Source: Polyangiaceae bacterium (GTDB taxonomy: Bacteria; Myxococcota_A; Polyangia; Polyangiales; Polyangiaceae). From it: a stretch of DNA of 33,971 bases. Under the pieces are notes generated by a model. The model was not told the DNA's origin, searched no databases, and was given only the letters and a program-made list of their open reading frames with translations. The stretch spans positions 1-33,971 of the forward strand of contig JABSRN010000150.1 of NCBI GenBank assembly GCA_013214025.1, given 5' to 3'. The position numbers and the translations under genes were made by a program. Shown in pieces: positions 1-8,103 of this stretch. Positions within the stretch are counted from its first letter, which is position 1; every line of letters begins with the position of its first letter.

Positions 1-1
1 G

Positions 2-754
2 GCAGTCCGCCGCGCGCTCAACGCGTTGCAAGTACCCGGCACCCTCCACCCGTCCGTCAACCAGGCCGTAGAAGCCGTCGCCGGATCTCTGGGCATCGTC
101 CACAATTTGGCCCAAAGCATCCAAGCGGCTCCCGCTGCGCCACAACAACCCGCGGCTCAGCCTGTCGCTCAGCCTGTCGCTCAGCCTGTCGCGCAGCCTA
201 TTGCGCAGCCTATTGCGCAGCCTATTGCGCAGCCCGTTGCTCAGCCCGTCGCTCAGCCCGTCGCGCAGCCCGTCGCCGCCCAATCCGATGCTGCCTATGC
301 TGGCACGCTGATCGCGGCGCCAGCTGAGGCCGTCGCAGCGGCGGCGTCCCCAGCCCCTACCGCCGGTGGCTCGGTACCCCAGCCAGTGCCCGGCGCGCCC
401 CAGGGCAACGGTAAATATCAAATCGTAGAAGCTGCCCTCGGCGCCCACAGCGTGACTAACTTCTACAAGGGTTTGAGCGGCAACGACGTCGTCGACGCCG
501 GAGGCATCTTCGTCGCCACCTACCAAATTCCGCCCCACGGTCAGAATCTGATCATCAAAGTCAGCATGCCCGGTGGCTACGAATTTGAGGCCCGCGGGCT
601 AGTGGCTTGGAGCCGCGAGGTGGCTGCCGGCAATGAACAGCTGGATGCTCAGCCTGGATTCGGCGCTCAGTTCACCGAGATATCCAACGAAGGTCGTCAG
701 CTGATCTACCGCTACGTTCGCAACCGTGAACCGCTGTTCCACGACGATCTGTAG
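2..754 (+). CDS. PilZ-like domain protein with AQPV-repeat linker (5' partial)
   Basis: The frame is open from the first bases of the window, so the gene very probably starts upstream; the first in-window candidate start is a TTG at 26. Visible parts are a short alpha-helical N-terminal stretch, an Ala/Gln/Pro linker of ten AQPV/AQPI units, a second Ala/Pro-rich linker, and a C-terminal ~105-residue beta-rich domain. That domain contains AGGIFVAT, a GLVAWSRE strand and QPGFGAQF, the layout of the PilZ variant common in myxobacteria. The family often binds c-di-GMP through an RxxxR plus (D/N)xSxxG motif. Here RxxxR is not visible, and the second motif reads NDVVDAGG, without the serine at its usual place. 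A binding-deficient PilZ acting as a protein-interaction module is therefore plausible. The next gene starts 32 bp downstream on the same strand. Domain identity is fairly secure; ligand and role are unknown. Confidence 0.8.
   Translation, partial: AVRRALNALQVPGTLHPSVNQAVEAVAGSLGIVHNLAQSIQAAPAAPQQPAAQPVAQPVAQPVAQPIAQPIAQPIAQPVAQPVAQPVAQPVAAQSDAAYAGTLIAAPAEAVAAAASPAPTAGGSVPQPVPGAPQGNGKYQIVEAALGAHSVTNFYKGLSGNDVVDAGGIFVATYQIPPHGQNLIIKVSMPGGYEFEARGLVAWSREVAAGNEQLDAQPGFGAQFTEISNEGRQLIYRYVRNREPLFHDDL
155..274 (+). repeat. 12-bp tandem repeat encoding (AQPV/I)10
   Basis: Ten in-frame 12-bp units of the form GCN-CAG-CCN-RTY encode Ala-Gln-Pro-Val or Ala-Gln-Pro-Ile. The three Ile units (GCG CAG CCT ATT) are identical and adjacent, and the flanking Val units differ only at third positions. 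This pattern suggests recent unit duplication. It makes an extended Pro-rich linker in front of the PilZ-like domain. Confidence 0.95.
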
Positions 755-786
755 TTCAGTCCCATCGGCCCTGATAAGCTCGACTC

Positions 787-3762
787 GTGACTCCTACTAG
801 GAGAGGGCAGCTCTTCGTTTTCAGGCGTGTCTTCAGCGGCGTCTTCAGCCTCGCCTTTTGCCTCTGCCTGGCAGCTGGGACGGCACACGCCGGAGACCCC
901 TATTTGCAGTGGCGCACGGTGCGCTCGCCGCACTTCCGGGTGCATTTTAGCGTGGGCCTCGAAGCCATCGCTCAACAAGTGGCGGTGGTCGCCGAGGACG
1001 CTCAACTTCGGCTCACCCAGCGCCTGAAGTGGACTCCGTCTTCGCCCACGCACATTCTCATCATAGACCCTAGCGACGCTGCGAACGGCTCCGCCACCAG
1101 TGTTCCCTACGCGCAGGTGAAACTTCGGGTCACCGCCCCCGACGACATGTCGACGATCGGTGACTACGAGAACTGGATCGGACTGCTGGTCACCCACGAA
1201 CAGGCCCACGTCCTACACACCGACAACATGTCGGGCGTGCCTGCCATCGTCAACGCCGTGCTGGGCCGAACCTACGCGCCGAATATGGCTCAGCCCCGAT
1301 TTGTACTGGAAGGCTTCGCCGTCGCATTGGAGTCCCAGCTCAGTTCGGCGGGCCGCATCCGTTCATCTCTGTTTGACATGTATCTGCGCGCTGACGTGCT
1401 CGAAGACCGGCTGGCTCCGCTCGATCAGCTCAGTCATTTGCCGCGCCGCTGGCCCGGCGGGAACCTCGCCTACCTCTACGGCGGGCGATTCTTCAATTTT
1501 ATTTCCGAGACCTACGGCCCCCAGAGCCTCGCCGTCATCGCCCACGATTACGGCAACAATATCATCCCTTGGGGGATCAATCGATCGCTTCGGCGCGCCA
1601 CCGGCCGAAGTTACCCCCAGCTGTTTGAGGCTTGGAAACGAAAACTCCGTCGACAATATCGGGCCCAGCGCAAACGAATCCTCAATCGCGGCTTGCGAGC
1701 AGGCACACGGCTCACCTTTCACGGTGGGGAGGCTGGCTCCCCGCGCTTCGCTCCCGCCGAAGTGCGACGTGGATCCAGCCTCGAGCTCTGGTACTGGCGC
1801 GCAGATCTCGACCAACCCGCGGGCATCTATCGTCTGCCCTTGGGCCCGGCTGCTGCCAAGAACAGCGGCGAGCTCATTGTGCGTACTAACGGCAACTCGA
1901 GCTTCAGCTTCGAGCCAGACGGCTCGGCCGTCTTCGACAGTGTGATGCCATCCCGTCGCCGCTACCAGTTCAGCGACTTGCTCCGGCAGCCTTTCGGCAC
2001 GAGTTCCCCCCAAGGGCTCTCCTCCTCCATTGAGCGTCTCACCCACGGGCACCGCGCCAGGGACCCCGACGTCAGTCCAGACGGGCGGCAGATCGCCTAT
2101 GTGACCAACCACCAAGGCACCTCCACCCTGCGCATCGCTCAGCTGGGCGCCGGCGGGAACATGCACTCCGAGCGGCGGCTGGTGCCCACGCCGCGATTCG
2201 AACAAACCTTCACGCCAAGGTTCTCCCCCGACGGACATTCCCTCGTTTACGGTGCGTGGCTCCGCGGCGGCTGGCGCGCGATTCGTCGGGTCGATTTGCG
2301 CTCTGGCACGCTGACGGAACTGTACCGGGGTCGCGGGATGCATCTGCAGCCCAGCTGGTCACCGGACGGAAAGTACGTAGTGTTTTCCTCGGATCGCAGC
2401 GGAGTCGGCAACATCTACGCCATCGAAGTGGCGACCTCGGAGCTTCATCAGGTCACCAATGTTGTTTCTGGCGCCTACTCCCCCGAGCTGAGCCCGGATG
2501 GCCGCCAACTGATCTACGTCGGCTACACCAGCTTCGGCTTTGATCTCTTCGCAATGGCTTTCGAGCCGTCTCGATTTCTAGCTCCAGAATCGCCCCAAGT
2601 GCGCCCCCAGCCCCGAGCCCTTCTGCCCCACGCAGCGTACCCGGTGACGCCCTATTCCGCCTTCGAGACCCTACGCCCGCGGAGCTATTCCATCGAATAC
2701 GGCCCCGGTAACTTCGGGCAAACGGCGACCTTTCGCACCAACGGAAGCGATATCGCCGGGCTACATAATTTCCATGTCACCGTCGCGACGGCGGAAGACA
2801 TCGCGACACCTGCCGCGTCCGTCAGCTACAGCTATCGCCGCTTGCCCTTCGACTACCAGGCAACTCTATACCGCAGCTTTGTTCCGCGAAGCGGCGCAGG
2901 TTTTGCCCCCAACGAAAGCTTCAACGAGTCCCTGATCGGAGTCACGAACGCGCTGTCCTACGCATGGCCGGCCCCCTACGTTTCCCAGCGCGTGAGCCTC
3001 GGTTACTCGGTCACGCGCTACGAATCGGACATCCCACTGGGCAGCGAGGTGGACCCCTTCCTCCTGCCTGCTGGCAGATTCGAAGGCTTGCTAGGTAGCC
3101 TACGCCTCCGCTACGGATTCGATTTTCATCAAGGCAGCGTCCAGGCCATTTCGCCCGAGCGACACTTGTCGGTGTCCGTCGCGGGAGATTTCGCTTCCGA
3201 GGCGACTGGCAGCGACCGCAGTCTCGCCTCGCTCAGCGGCGCATTCGCCACCCACTGGGTCATGCCCTGGCTGCCTCACCACGTCGTAGCCCTCGCCGGC
3301 GCCGGCGGGACAGCGGCCGGCAGTTATCCGGGTCGCGGCTATTATTCCGTCGGCGGCTTCGTCGACATGGACTGGGTCGAAGCTTACGATACCGGAATCC
3401 GGCAACGGACATTTGTCTTGAGAGGCTACGAACCGGGCGCTTTCGCCGGCAGGAACTTCGTCGTGTACAAAGCCGAGTATCGCTTCCCAATCGCCACCAT
3501 CGACCGCGGCGTCGACACACTTCCGCTCTTCCTTCGGGGATTCAACGGAACCTTCTTCGCCGATTACGGCGGCGCCTGGACCACTCGGGATCCCGATGAT
3601 TTTCTCGCTCCCTACCACGGCTCGGTAGGTGCAGAACTCGCCGTGGATCTGGTGTTCGGCTACTTCAGCCCCATCCAAGCTCAGGCGGGCTACGCCTATG
3701 GTCTCGACGGGGACGCCATCGCCGGAGGACAGACTTACGTGGTGCTGGGCTCTAAATTTTAG
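787..3762 (+). CDS. Exported HExxH peptidase-like / TolB propeller / Omp85-type barrel fusion protein
   Basis: The 991-aa protein starts at GTG 787. Residues 1-35 form a signal peptide ending in AHA. Residues ~40-300 resemble a gluzincin-like metallopeptidase region with an HEQAH motif (H137 and H141, the zinc-binding HExxH pattern). Residues ~420-600 carry at least four PD40/TolB-type propeller blades with xSPDGxxxxYV signatures. From ~660 the protein is beta-rich, with alternating aromatic residues, an LRGY motif (878-881) matching the L6 motif of Omp85/BamA barrels, then EYRFPI and a C-terminal Phe typical of outer-membrane proteins. No POTRA domains are visible. The expected location is the outer membrane with the peptidase and propeller in the periplasm. 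It lies 32 bp after the PilZ-like gene. Substrate and activity are unknown, and the peptidase assignment rests mainly on the HExxH motif and its context. Confidence 0.85.
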   Translation: MTPTRRGQLFVFRRVFSGVFSLAFCLCLAAGTAHAGDPYLQWRTVRSPHFRVHFSVGLEAIAQQVAVVAEDAQLRLTQRLKWTPSSPTHILIIDPSDAANGSATSVPYAQVKLRVTAPDDMSTIGDYENWIGLLVTHEQAHVLHTDNMSGVPAIVNAVLGRTYAPNMAQPRFVLEGFAVALESQLSSAGRIRSSLFDMYLRADVLEDRLAPLDQLSHLPRRWPGGNLAYLYGGRFFNFISETYGPQSLAVIAHDYGNNIIPWGINRSLRRATGRSYPQLFEAWKRKLRRQYRAQRKRILNRGLRAGTRLTFHGGEAGSPRFAPAEVRRGSSLELWYWRADLDQPAGIYRLPLGPAAAKNSGELIVRTNGNSSFSFEPDGSAVFDSVMPSRRRYQFSDLLRQPFGTSSPQGLSSSIERLTHGHRARDPDVSPDGRQIAYVTNHQGTSTLRIAQLGAGGNMHSERRLVPTPRFEQTFTPRFSPDGHSLVYGAWLRGGWRAIRRVDLRSGTLTELYRGRGMHLQPSWSPDGKYVVFSSDRSGVGNIYAIEVATSELHQVTNVVSGAYSPELSPDGRQLIYVGYTSFGFDLFAMAFEPSRFLAPESPQVRPQPRALLPHAAYPVTPYSAFETLRPRSYSIEYGPGNFGQTATFRTNGSDIAGLHNFHVTVATAEDIATPAASVSYSYRRLPFDYQATLYRSFVPRSGAGFAPNESFNESLIGVTNALSYAWPAPYVSQRVSLGYSVTRYESDIPLGSEVDPFLLPAGRFEGLLGSLRLRYGFDFHQGSVQAISPERHLSVSVAGDFASEATGSDRSLASLSGAFATHWVMPWLPHHVVALAGAGGTAAGSYPGRGYYSVGGFVDMDWVEAYDTGIRQRTFVLRGYEPGAFAGRNFVVYKAEYRFPIATIDRGVDTLPLFLRGFNGTFFADYGGAWTTRDPDDFLAPYHGSVGAELAVDLVFGYFSPIQAQAGYAYGLDGDAIAGGQTYVVLGSKF

Positions 3763-3905
3763 CGATCGACCGCCTCTGGCTCTACCCGAGTTTTTTTGGA
3801 TCCTCGCCGGTAGAGCGGCGGCGGCGGCGGCCCGGAAGCTGCCGCTGCGGTTTGTGACCTCCTTATATTTGTCCCGGAGGGTCAGTCGGTGTTACGGCCT
3901 TGGCA

Positions 3906-4391
3906 ATGTCCCGACTGTTCCTCGTCCTCGCGCTCTCTGGAAGCACACTGATCGGCTGCATGCGGCCTCCTTCTCCGGCTGAGAAGTTTTCGGACACGGT
4001 CCGGCACGTGGCCATCGCGGCGCGCTTCGGTAGATTGGACGTGGCCATGGCCCACACCCGAGGGAAAGGCCGAGAAACCTTCATCGAGCAGCATCGGGAG
4101 TGGGGCAAGAATATCCGCGTACTCGATACCACCGTGAGCAACGTGCGCATGACCGATCCCGAGCACGCCACCGCCTACGTAGATTTTTCCTGGATGAGGA
4201 TGAACGAAGCCATCATGCACTCCACCCGAATCGCTCAAGTCTGGGAGAACCAGGATGGGGTTGGCTGGGTGTTGCAGCGCGAAAGCCGCGTCGCTGGGGA
4301 CTTCGGACTACTCGGGGAGAACGTCGTGCAAGCTCCCGCGCAACGCCGAAAAGACGTGCACTTGCCCAGCAAGACTATCCGCGCCCGCTGA
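3906..4391 (+). CDS. Small lipoprotein of unknown function
   Basis: The 161-aa protein starts at ATG 3906, with an in-frame TTG at 3900 as alternative. It has a short basic N-terminus, a hydrophobic core and a lipobox ending LIGC (Cys16 region), so it should be processed as a lipoprotein. The mature part contains two or three helices followed by a strand-rich segment (AYVDFSWMRM, QVWENQDGVGWVLQRES) resembling small NTF2/DUF4440-like folds. That fold suggestion is inference only. A CGGAGG lies about 25 bp upstream, too far to serve as a normal ribosome site for this start, so translation initiation looks weak. An intrinsic terminator at 4471-4501 ends the transcript. Confidence 0.75.
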   Translation: MSRLFLVLALSGSTLIGCMRPPSPAEKFSDTVRHVAIAARFGRLDVAMAHTRGKGRETFIEQHREWGKNIRVLDTTVSNVRMTDPEHATAYVDFSWMRMNEAIMHSTRIAQVWENQDGVGWVLQRESRVAGDFGLLGENVVQAPAQRRKDVHLPSKTIRAR

Positions 4392-4470
4392 GGCCACCCA
4401 GAACTGGCGCTCATCCCGGCTCGCCGCAGATTACGACCGCGCCGCATCTAAACCGCCCGCGACACAAACG

Positions 4471-4501
4471 AAAAACACCGCGCTAGCAGCGCGGTGTTTT
4501 T
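4471..4501. terminator. Bidirectional intrinsic terminator
   Basis: A perfect 14-bp inverted repeat (AAAAACACCGCGCT / AGCGCGGTGTTTTT) with a 3-nt AGC loop. It gives a GC-rich stem followed by a U-tract on either strand. It sits between the lipoprotein gene (plus) and the 39-aa basic gene (minus), so it can end both convergent transcripts. Confidence 0.93.
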
Positions 4502-4552
4502 GTATCGTTTGCCCGAGAACATCGCTCAGCTGGCGATGCCGGGCTCGGGGCT

Positions 4553-4672
4553 TTACTTCTTGCCGCGAGCCTTTCGAGTCTCTTCGGCGCGACGCTCGAT
4601 GCGGGCTTTCTTTTTTGCCTGGGCCTTGCGGCGACGCATCTTTTTGGAATTTCTACGGTCAAAGCTTGCCAT
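4553..4672 (-). CDS. Very basic 39-aa small protein
   Basis: ATG at 4672 and TAA at 4553-4555 give 39 residues, starting MASFDRRNSKKMRRRKAQAK, of which 19 are Lys or Arg. The rest is mainly Ala, Glu and polar residues, predicting a single amphipathic, highly basic helix. A GAGAG lies 9 nt before the ATG as a plausible ribosome-binding site, and the bidirectional terminator follows the stop. Such composition suggests RNA or ribosome binding, and the C-terminal half recalls the basic tail of ribosomal protein bS21. It is not bS21 or bTHX by any motif I can recognise. Independent promoter-side repeats and a terminator support a real single-gene unit. Function unknown. Confidence 0.75.
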   Translation of the reverse strand: MASFDRRNSKKMRRRKAQAKKKARIERRAEETRKARGKK

Positions 4673-4686
4673 GGTTACTTGCTCTC

Positions 4687-4726
4687 GATGTTCTGATTAG
4701 TCGATGTTCAGCTGATTGATGTTCAG
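4687..4726. repeat. Three short direct repeats upstream of the 39-aa gene
   Basis: GATGTTCTG (4687), GATGTTCAG (4703) and GATGTTCAG (4718) occur at 16- and 15-bp spacing, 15-55 bp upstream of the ATG of the minus-strand 39-aa gene. The spacing places them mostly in the 5' leader or core promoter. They could be a regulator site or a slipped duplication. Confidence 0.5.
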
Positions 4727-4791
4727 CCGGTTAGATTGACCAAAAGCCGCGGGGAGGCTCTGGGGTGCACACTGATAGTTCAGGGCCGGGG

Positions 4792-4816
4792 AAAAGGCCA
4801 GTCTAGAAGACTGACC
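4792..4816 (-). terminator. Intrinsic terminator after the 83-aa gene
   Basis: On the minus strand, GGTCAGTCT pairs with AGACTGGCC across a TCT loop (9 bp including one G-T wobble) and is followed by TTTT. On the plus strand the wobble becomes a C-A mismatch, so the structure favours the minus orientation. It lies about 40 bp past the stop of the minus-strand gene at 4856-5107. Confidence 0.8.
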
Positions 4817-4855
4817 CACCTAGACTTGGTTCGGTTCAGGGCAACCGAGTGCCCA

Positions 4856-5107
4856 TCAGCCGCTAGAAGCGTCGTCGAGACGTCGTTCGCGGTCGCGTAC
4901 TTCGAGGCGATAGCGGCTGTTGACGGTCTCGATATAAAACACATCGCGTGCCGCCATTCGAAGCACGCGCTTGACGGGAGTCGTCACGTATTCGTGCATG
5001 CCGTCAGAAAATTCGATCACGACAACCGATCCCTTGCGCGGCGCACGTACCAACCGACCACTGACGGACCGGGAGCCCTTACCTATTTTCCGGAGGACGA
5101 CCTGCAT
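4856..5107 (-). CDS. Conserved-looking 83-aa hypothetical protein
   Basis: ATG at 5107 and TGA at 4856-4858. A GTG at 5143 would add 12 residues but gives a less protein-like N-terminus. The product is basic and beta-strand rich: a run of strands (SGRLVRAPRKGSVVVIEFSDG, HEYVTTPVKRVLRM, DVFYIETVNSRYRLEV), then a charged tail (RDRERRLDD). The strand pattern suggests a small SH3-like or OB-like barrel, which is inference. Third codon positions are GC-rich on this strand and the gene is followed by its own terminator; both favour it over the overlapping plus-strand reading frame. I recognise no family. Confidence 0.65.
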   Translation of the reverse strand: MQVVLRKIGKGSRSVSGRLVRAPRKGSVVVIEFSDGMHEYVTTPVKRVLRMAARDVFYIETVNSRYRLEVRDRERRLDDASSG

Positions 5108-5519
5108 CTCAACAACTATAGCTACGATAGGGCGTTCATGCACGCCATTCTTCGTGTGCTAGCTCTGACAACGGGAGCAATTTCGAAGCCTACAGAAGCC
5201 TACGTGCTCGTGTGAACTGGGGCCACGAGCCCTCGTTTTGCGGAGTAAATTCAACGGGGTGAGCACCGCGAGCGAGCCAAGCCGCGCAGTATCGCCCGCT
5301 TAGGGACGATCTTCATTACGGCCCGCGACACGCCGCGCCATCCGCTGCGCTGAGGCGTCGTCCGCTGAGACTGAACAGATGCCGAGGACAGGGGCGCTGA
5401 GTGAACATGAAAAATGAGTCGGAGCGAGCCAGAACGACCCTTCCCACCCGCTGGGGTCAAGTAACCAGGGAGCCCACGCGGCCCGAAGCCCCGCGTCCAT
5501 GCCTTGGCCCCGATGCCCG
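5108..5519. other. Gene-free stretch (412 bp)
   Basis: No convincing coding frame on either strand. It holds a short direct repeat (GAAGCCTAC at 5185 and 5195) and a weak ACGA/TCGT hairpin followed by TTTT near 5227. I could not identify a clear promoter for the 83-aa gene. It separates the small-gene cluster from the 3' end of the PBP gene. Confidence 0.6.
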
Positions 5520-6764
5520 TTAGGGACGACTTACGCCGCGACGGCCTTGCTTGGCGAAGTAAGCCCGCAACACTTCACGCGCCAGGGTGGGGCCCTTGAT
5601 GCGCCAGATGGGCGTGTTCACCACCAATGCGGCGACCGCCACCTCAGGTTTGTTCGCCGGTGCGAAACCCACGAACCAGGTGTAGTGGCGGTTCGCTTTG
5701 TGTCGGGTCAGCGTGCCGGTCTTGCCTGCCACCTGCATGCCCGGCAGGAACGCATTTCGCTTCCGGTCGTGGAAGGTCTTGAAGCCCGATCCGCTCGCGA
5801 CGGTTTGGATCATCATCTTCGTCACTTCTCGCGCGGTGTCGGCCTTGATCGCGCGCCGCAGGATCTGGGGCTCCTCAGGAGTCGTCCAAATCTCTTCGCG
5901 GCCCTTAAAGATCTTCTCCACGATTCGCGGGCGGAGCGTCACTCCCTGGTTCGCCACGGTGGCCGCGATCAGCGCGCCCTGCAAAGGTGACAGACTAGTA
6001 TTCCAGAAGCCCGCAGCCGTTCGAGCGAACTCCAATGGGTCCTCGGGGATGTCGATCTTCGATGCCTCAGTCTTGACGGCGAAGGGGATGGGAGCGCCCA
6101 TACCGAAGGCGCCGCCCATCATCGAAAGATCTTCAGGCGTCAGGTTCTTCTGCGCCAGTCGCGCGAACACCACGTTGATGCTGCGGCCGAGGGCCATCGC
6201 CAGACTGGCACACCACTTGTCTCGCGCTGGGTTGTCCTTGAGTTCGTTCGCGCCGATACGACTGCGGCCACCGTGGTAACATTGCTCGGTGCTGGCGCTG
6301 AGACCGCCGATTTCAACCAAAGCCGAACTGGTGATGATCTTGAACACCGAGGCCGCGGGCGCCTCAGCCCTGACGTTCACATCGATCTGTTCGCCGCCGC
6401 TGACATGGCTCGCGTACACCAGCAGCTTGCCAGTCTTGATGTCCATCAACACCGCTCCCGCCTCGGGGATCCGATATCGCTTCATCACGGCCTTGGCGGA
6501 GCGCTGCAACTCAGGATCGAGGGTCAATTCAGCCAGACGCCCGCCCGAAAGCGGCGTGGTCACTCGCTGGGGCCGCATCTTCAACCGGATGAGATCCAAG
6601 CCCTTCAGATCTGGTTGATCCGACTTCCGGACGCGCTTTTCGAGCTTACCGAGGGGATCCGTGAGGTCGATTCCAGCAACATTCGCCCCTTGGACGACGG
6701 GAACCAGCGCCGAGATGATTCCGAGGGCGGCCGCCACTCCGATCCACCGATTGATTGAAGGCAT
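5520..6764 (-). CDS. Penicillin-binding protein transpeptidase (class B-like, short)
   Basis: The 414-aa protein starts at ATG 6764, chosen over a TTG at 6800 because GAAGAG lies just upstream. It has an N-terminal membrane anchor (residues ~6-25) and then a transpeptidase domain with the three penicilloyl-serine transferase motifs: S139-V-F-K142, S195-I-N197 and K348-T-G350. The family cross-links peptidoglycan stem peptides in the periplasm and is the target of beta-lactams. At 414 residues it lacks the long N-terminal pedestal of FtsI or PBP2 and has only ~100 residues between anchor and catalytic domain. It resembles the short PbpA-like or FtsI-like paralogues. It is not beside mraW/ftsL/mur genes, so it is unlikely to be the dcw-cluster FtsI. 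It diverges from phoH across ~100 bp. Confidence 0.92.
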   Translation of the reverse strand: MPSINRWIGVAAALGIISALVPVVQGANVAGIDLTDPLGKLEKRVRKSDQPDLKGLDLIRLKMRPQRVTTPLSGGRLAELTLDPELQRSAKAVMKRYRIPEAGAVLMDIKTGKLLVYASHVSGGEQIDVNVRAEAPAASVFKIITSSALVEIGGLSASTEQCYHGGRSRIGANELKDNPARDKWCASLAMALGRSINVVFARLAQKNLTPEDLSMMGGAFGMGAPIPFAVKTEASKIDIPEDPLEFARTAAGFWNTSLSPLQGALIAATVANQGVTLRPRIVEKIFKGREEIWTTPEEPQILRRAIKADTAREVTKMMIQTVASGSGFKTFHDRKRNAFLPGMQVAGKTGTLTRHKANRHYTWFVGFAPANKPEVAVAALVVNTPIWRIKGPTLAREVLRAYFAKQGRRGVSRP

Positions 6765-6868
6765 AGCTCTTCGGTAACTCCAGACGGCTCTATCGGCCAA
6801 AAAACGCGATCCACTTCGGCCGACGGAAAGGGACGAACACCACCGGAAAGCCGGCTAAACTCCCTGCC

Positions 6869-7975
6869 ATGGCCTCAAACACCTTCCGCAAGGAGCTGGA
6901 AGTCGAACGGAGCGACGTATTGATCTCGCTAGCGGGGCCCAACTCCGAGCTGTTGGCCGAGCTGGGAAAGCAGACCGCCACGACCGTGAACCTTCGAGGG
7001 AACAGCCTGCTGGTGGCCGGCAAGCCGAGTGACGTCGAGCTGGCCCACCGCTTTCTCAGCGGAGCCGTCGCCTGGGTGCGCGGGGGTTTCCGGGTCAGCT
7101 GTCACGACGTCGCCCCCGCATTGCGGTCTCTCAGGGACGATCCGACAGCCGCATTAACGGACTGGCTCGATCAGGTCATCACCCTGGCCAGCAACAAACG
7201 AGTCGCTCCGAAAAGCCTCACCCAGCGTCAGTACATCGAGAACATTCGTTCTCACGATCTGAGTTTCGGTTTGGGCCCCGCCGGCACCGGAAAGACCTAC
7301 CTAGCCATGGCCATGGCCGCGAGCGCGCTCCTGTCGCGGGAGGTCAAACGCATCATCCTCACTCGACCCGCGGTCGAGGCCGGCGAAAAACTCGGATTCT
7401 TGCCGGGCGATCTCGCGGAAAAGGTCAATCCCTACCTCATCCCACTCTACGACGCCCTCTACGACATGATGGACTACGACAAAGTCGAGCAGCTAAGGGC
7501 CAAGGGTCTCATCGAAGTCGCCCCTCTCGCCTTCATGCGGGGCCGAACGCTCAACGACGCCTTCATCATTCTCGACGAAGCCCAGAATACCACCAGCCAA
7601 CAGATGCGGATGTTTCTGACGAGGCTGGGCTTTCGCTCCAAAGCAGTGGTCACCGGCGATCTAACTCAAACCGATTTGCCCGGACAGCGAAGTGGGCTCG
7701 CCGAGGCTCACGCGCTTCTCAAGGACGTCCCCGGCATCAGCTTTTGTCAATTTTCCGACCGAGATGTCGTGCGCCACAGCTTGGTTCAAAAGATCGTGGT
7801 GGCCTACGAGGGCAAGGACGCCGCGGACGCGCAACGCCGTAGGCCCCAACGGTCCGCCGCCGAGGATCCCCGCCGCTCCAGTCAAGCCACTGACGGCGCC
7901 AGCCGTGCCTCCAGCCCTCCCCACGATTCTCGGGCGCAGACTCTGCGAAACAAGGGAGCCCCCCCCGGGACGTGA
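6869..7975 (+). CDS. PhoH family ATPase (YbeZ-type)
   Basis: The 368-aa protein starts at ATG 6869. Residues ~10-75 form the KH-like N-terminal region of YbeZ/PhoH proteins. The ATPase core carries Walker A GPAGTGKT (136-143), a [16 protein letters not shown] segment diagnostic of PhoH, and Walker [10 protein letters not shown] (232-240). A polar Arg/Pro/Ser-rich tail of about 55 residues extends past the usual end. PhoH-like proteins are cytoplasmic P-loop NTPases linked to RNA metabolism, often encoded with the endoribonuclease YbeY. Here neither ybeY nor the 7TM-HD gene follows directly; a GAF/HD-GYP gene does, after 128 bp. Family assignment is secure; the physiological role is inferred. 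Confidence 0.95.
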   Translation: MASNTFRKELEVERSDVLISLAGPNSELLAELGKQTATTVNLRGNSLLVAGKPSDVELAHRFLSGAVAWVRGGFRVSCHDVAPALRSLRDDPTAALTDWLDQVITLASNKRVAPKSLTQRQYIENIRSHDLSFGLGPAGTGKTYLAMAMAASALLSREVKRIILTRPAVEAGEKLGFLPGDLAEKVNPYLIPLYDALYDMMDYDKVEQLRAKGLIEVAPLAFMRGRTLNDAFIILDEAQNTTSQQMRMFLTRLGFRSKAVVTGDLTQTDLPGQRSGLAEAHALLKDVPGISFCQFSDRDVVRHSLVQKIVVAYEGKDAADAQRRRPQRSAAEDPRRSSQATDGASRASSPPHDSRAQTLRNKGAPPGT

Positions 7976-8103
7976 TCGACGCCCTTGTGCGGCCCTTTCA
8001 GCCGTGATCGAAGGTGGAGACGCCCACCCCCTCCGGCAAATCACTCTGCTCCCTGACGCGCAATAGCTAGAACCGGCTGGCATCCCGCGCTACAGCGGAC
8101 CGG

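Noticed and set aside
4736-5215. A 159-codon plus-strand frame opposite the 83-aa gene
   Set aside because: The opposite strand has better codon usage, strand-like protein features and a terminator in the correct orientation.
5299-5530. Repeated TTAGGGACGA at 5300 and 5520
   Set aside because: Only ten identical bases with no further repeat structure, and the second copy overlaps the PBP stop; likely chance.
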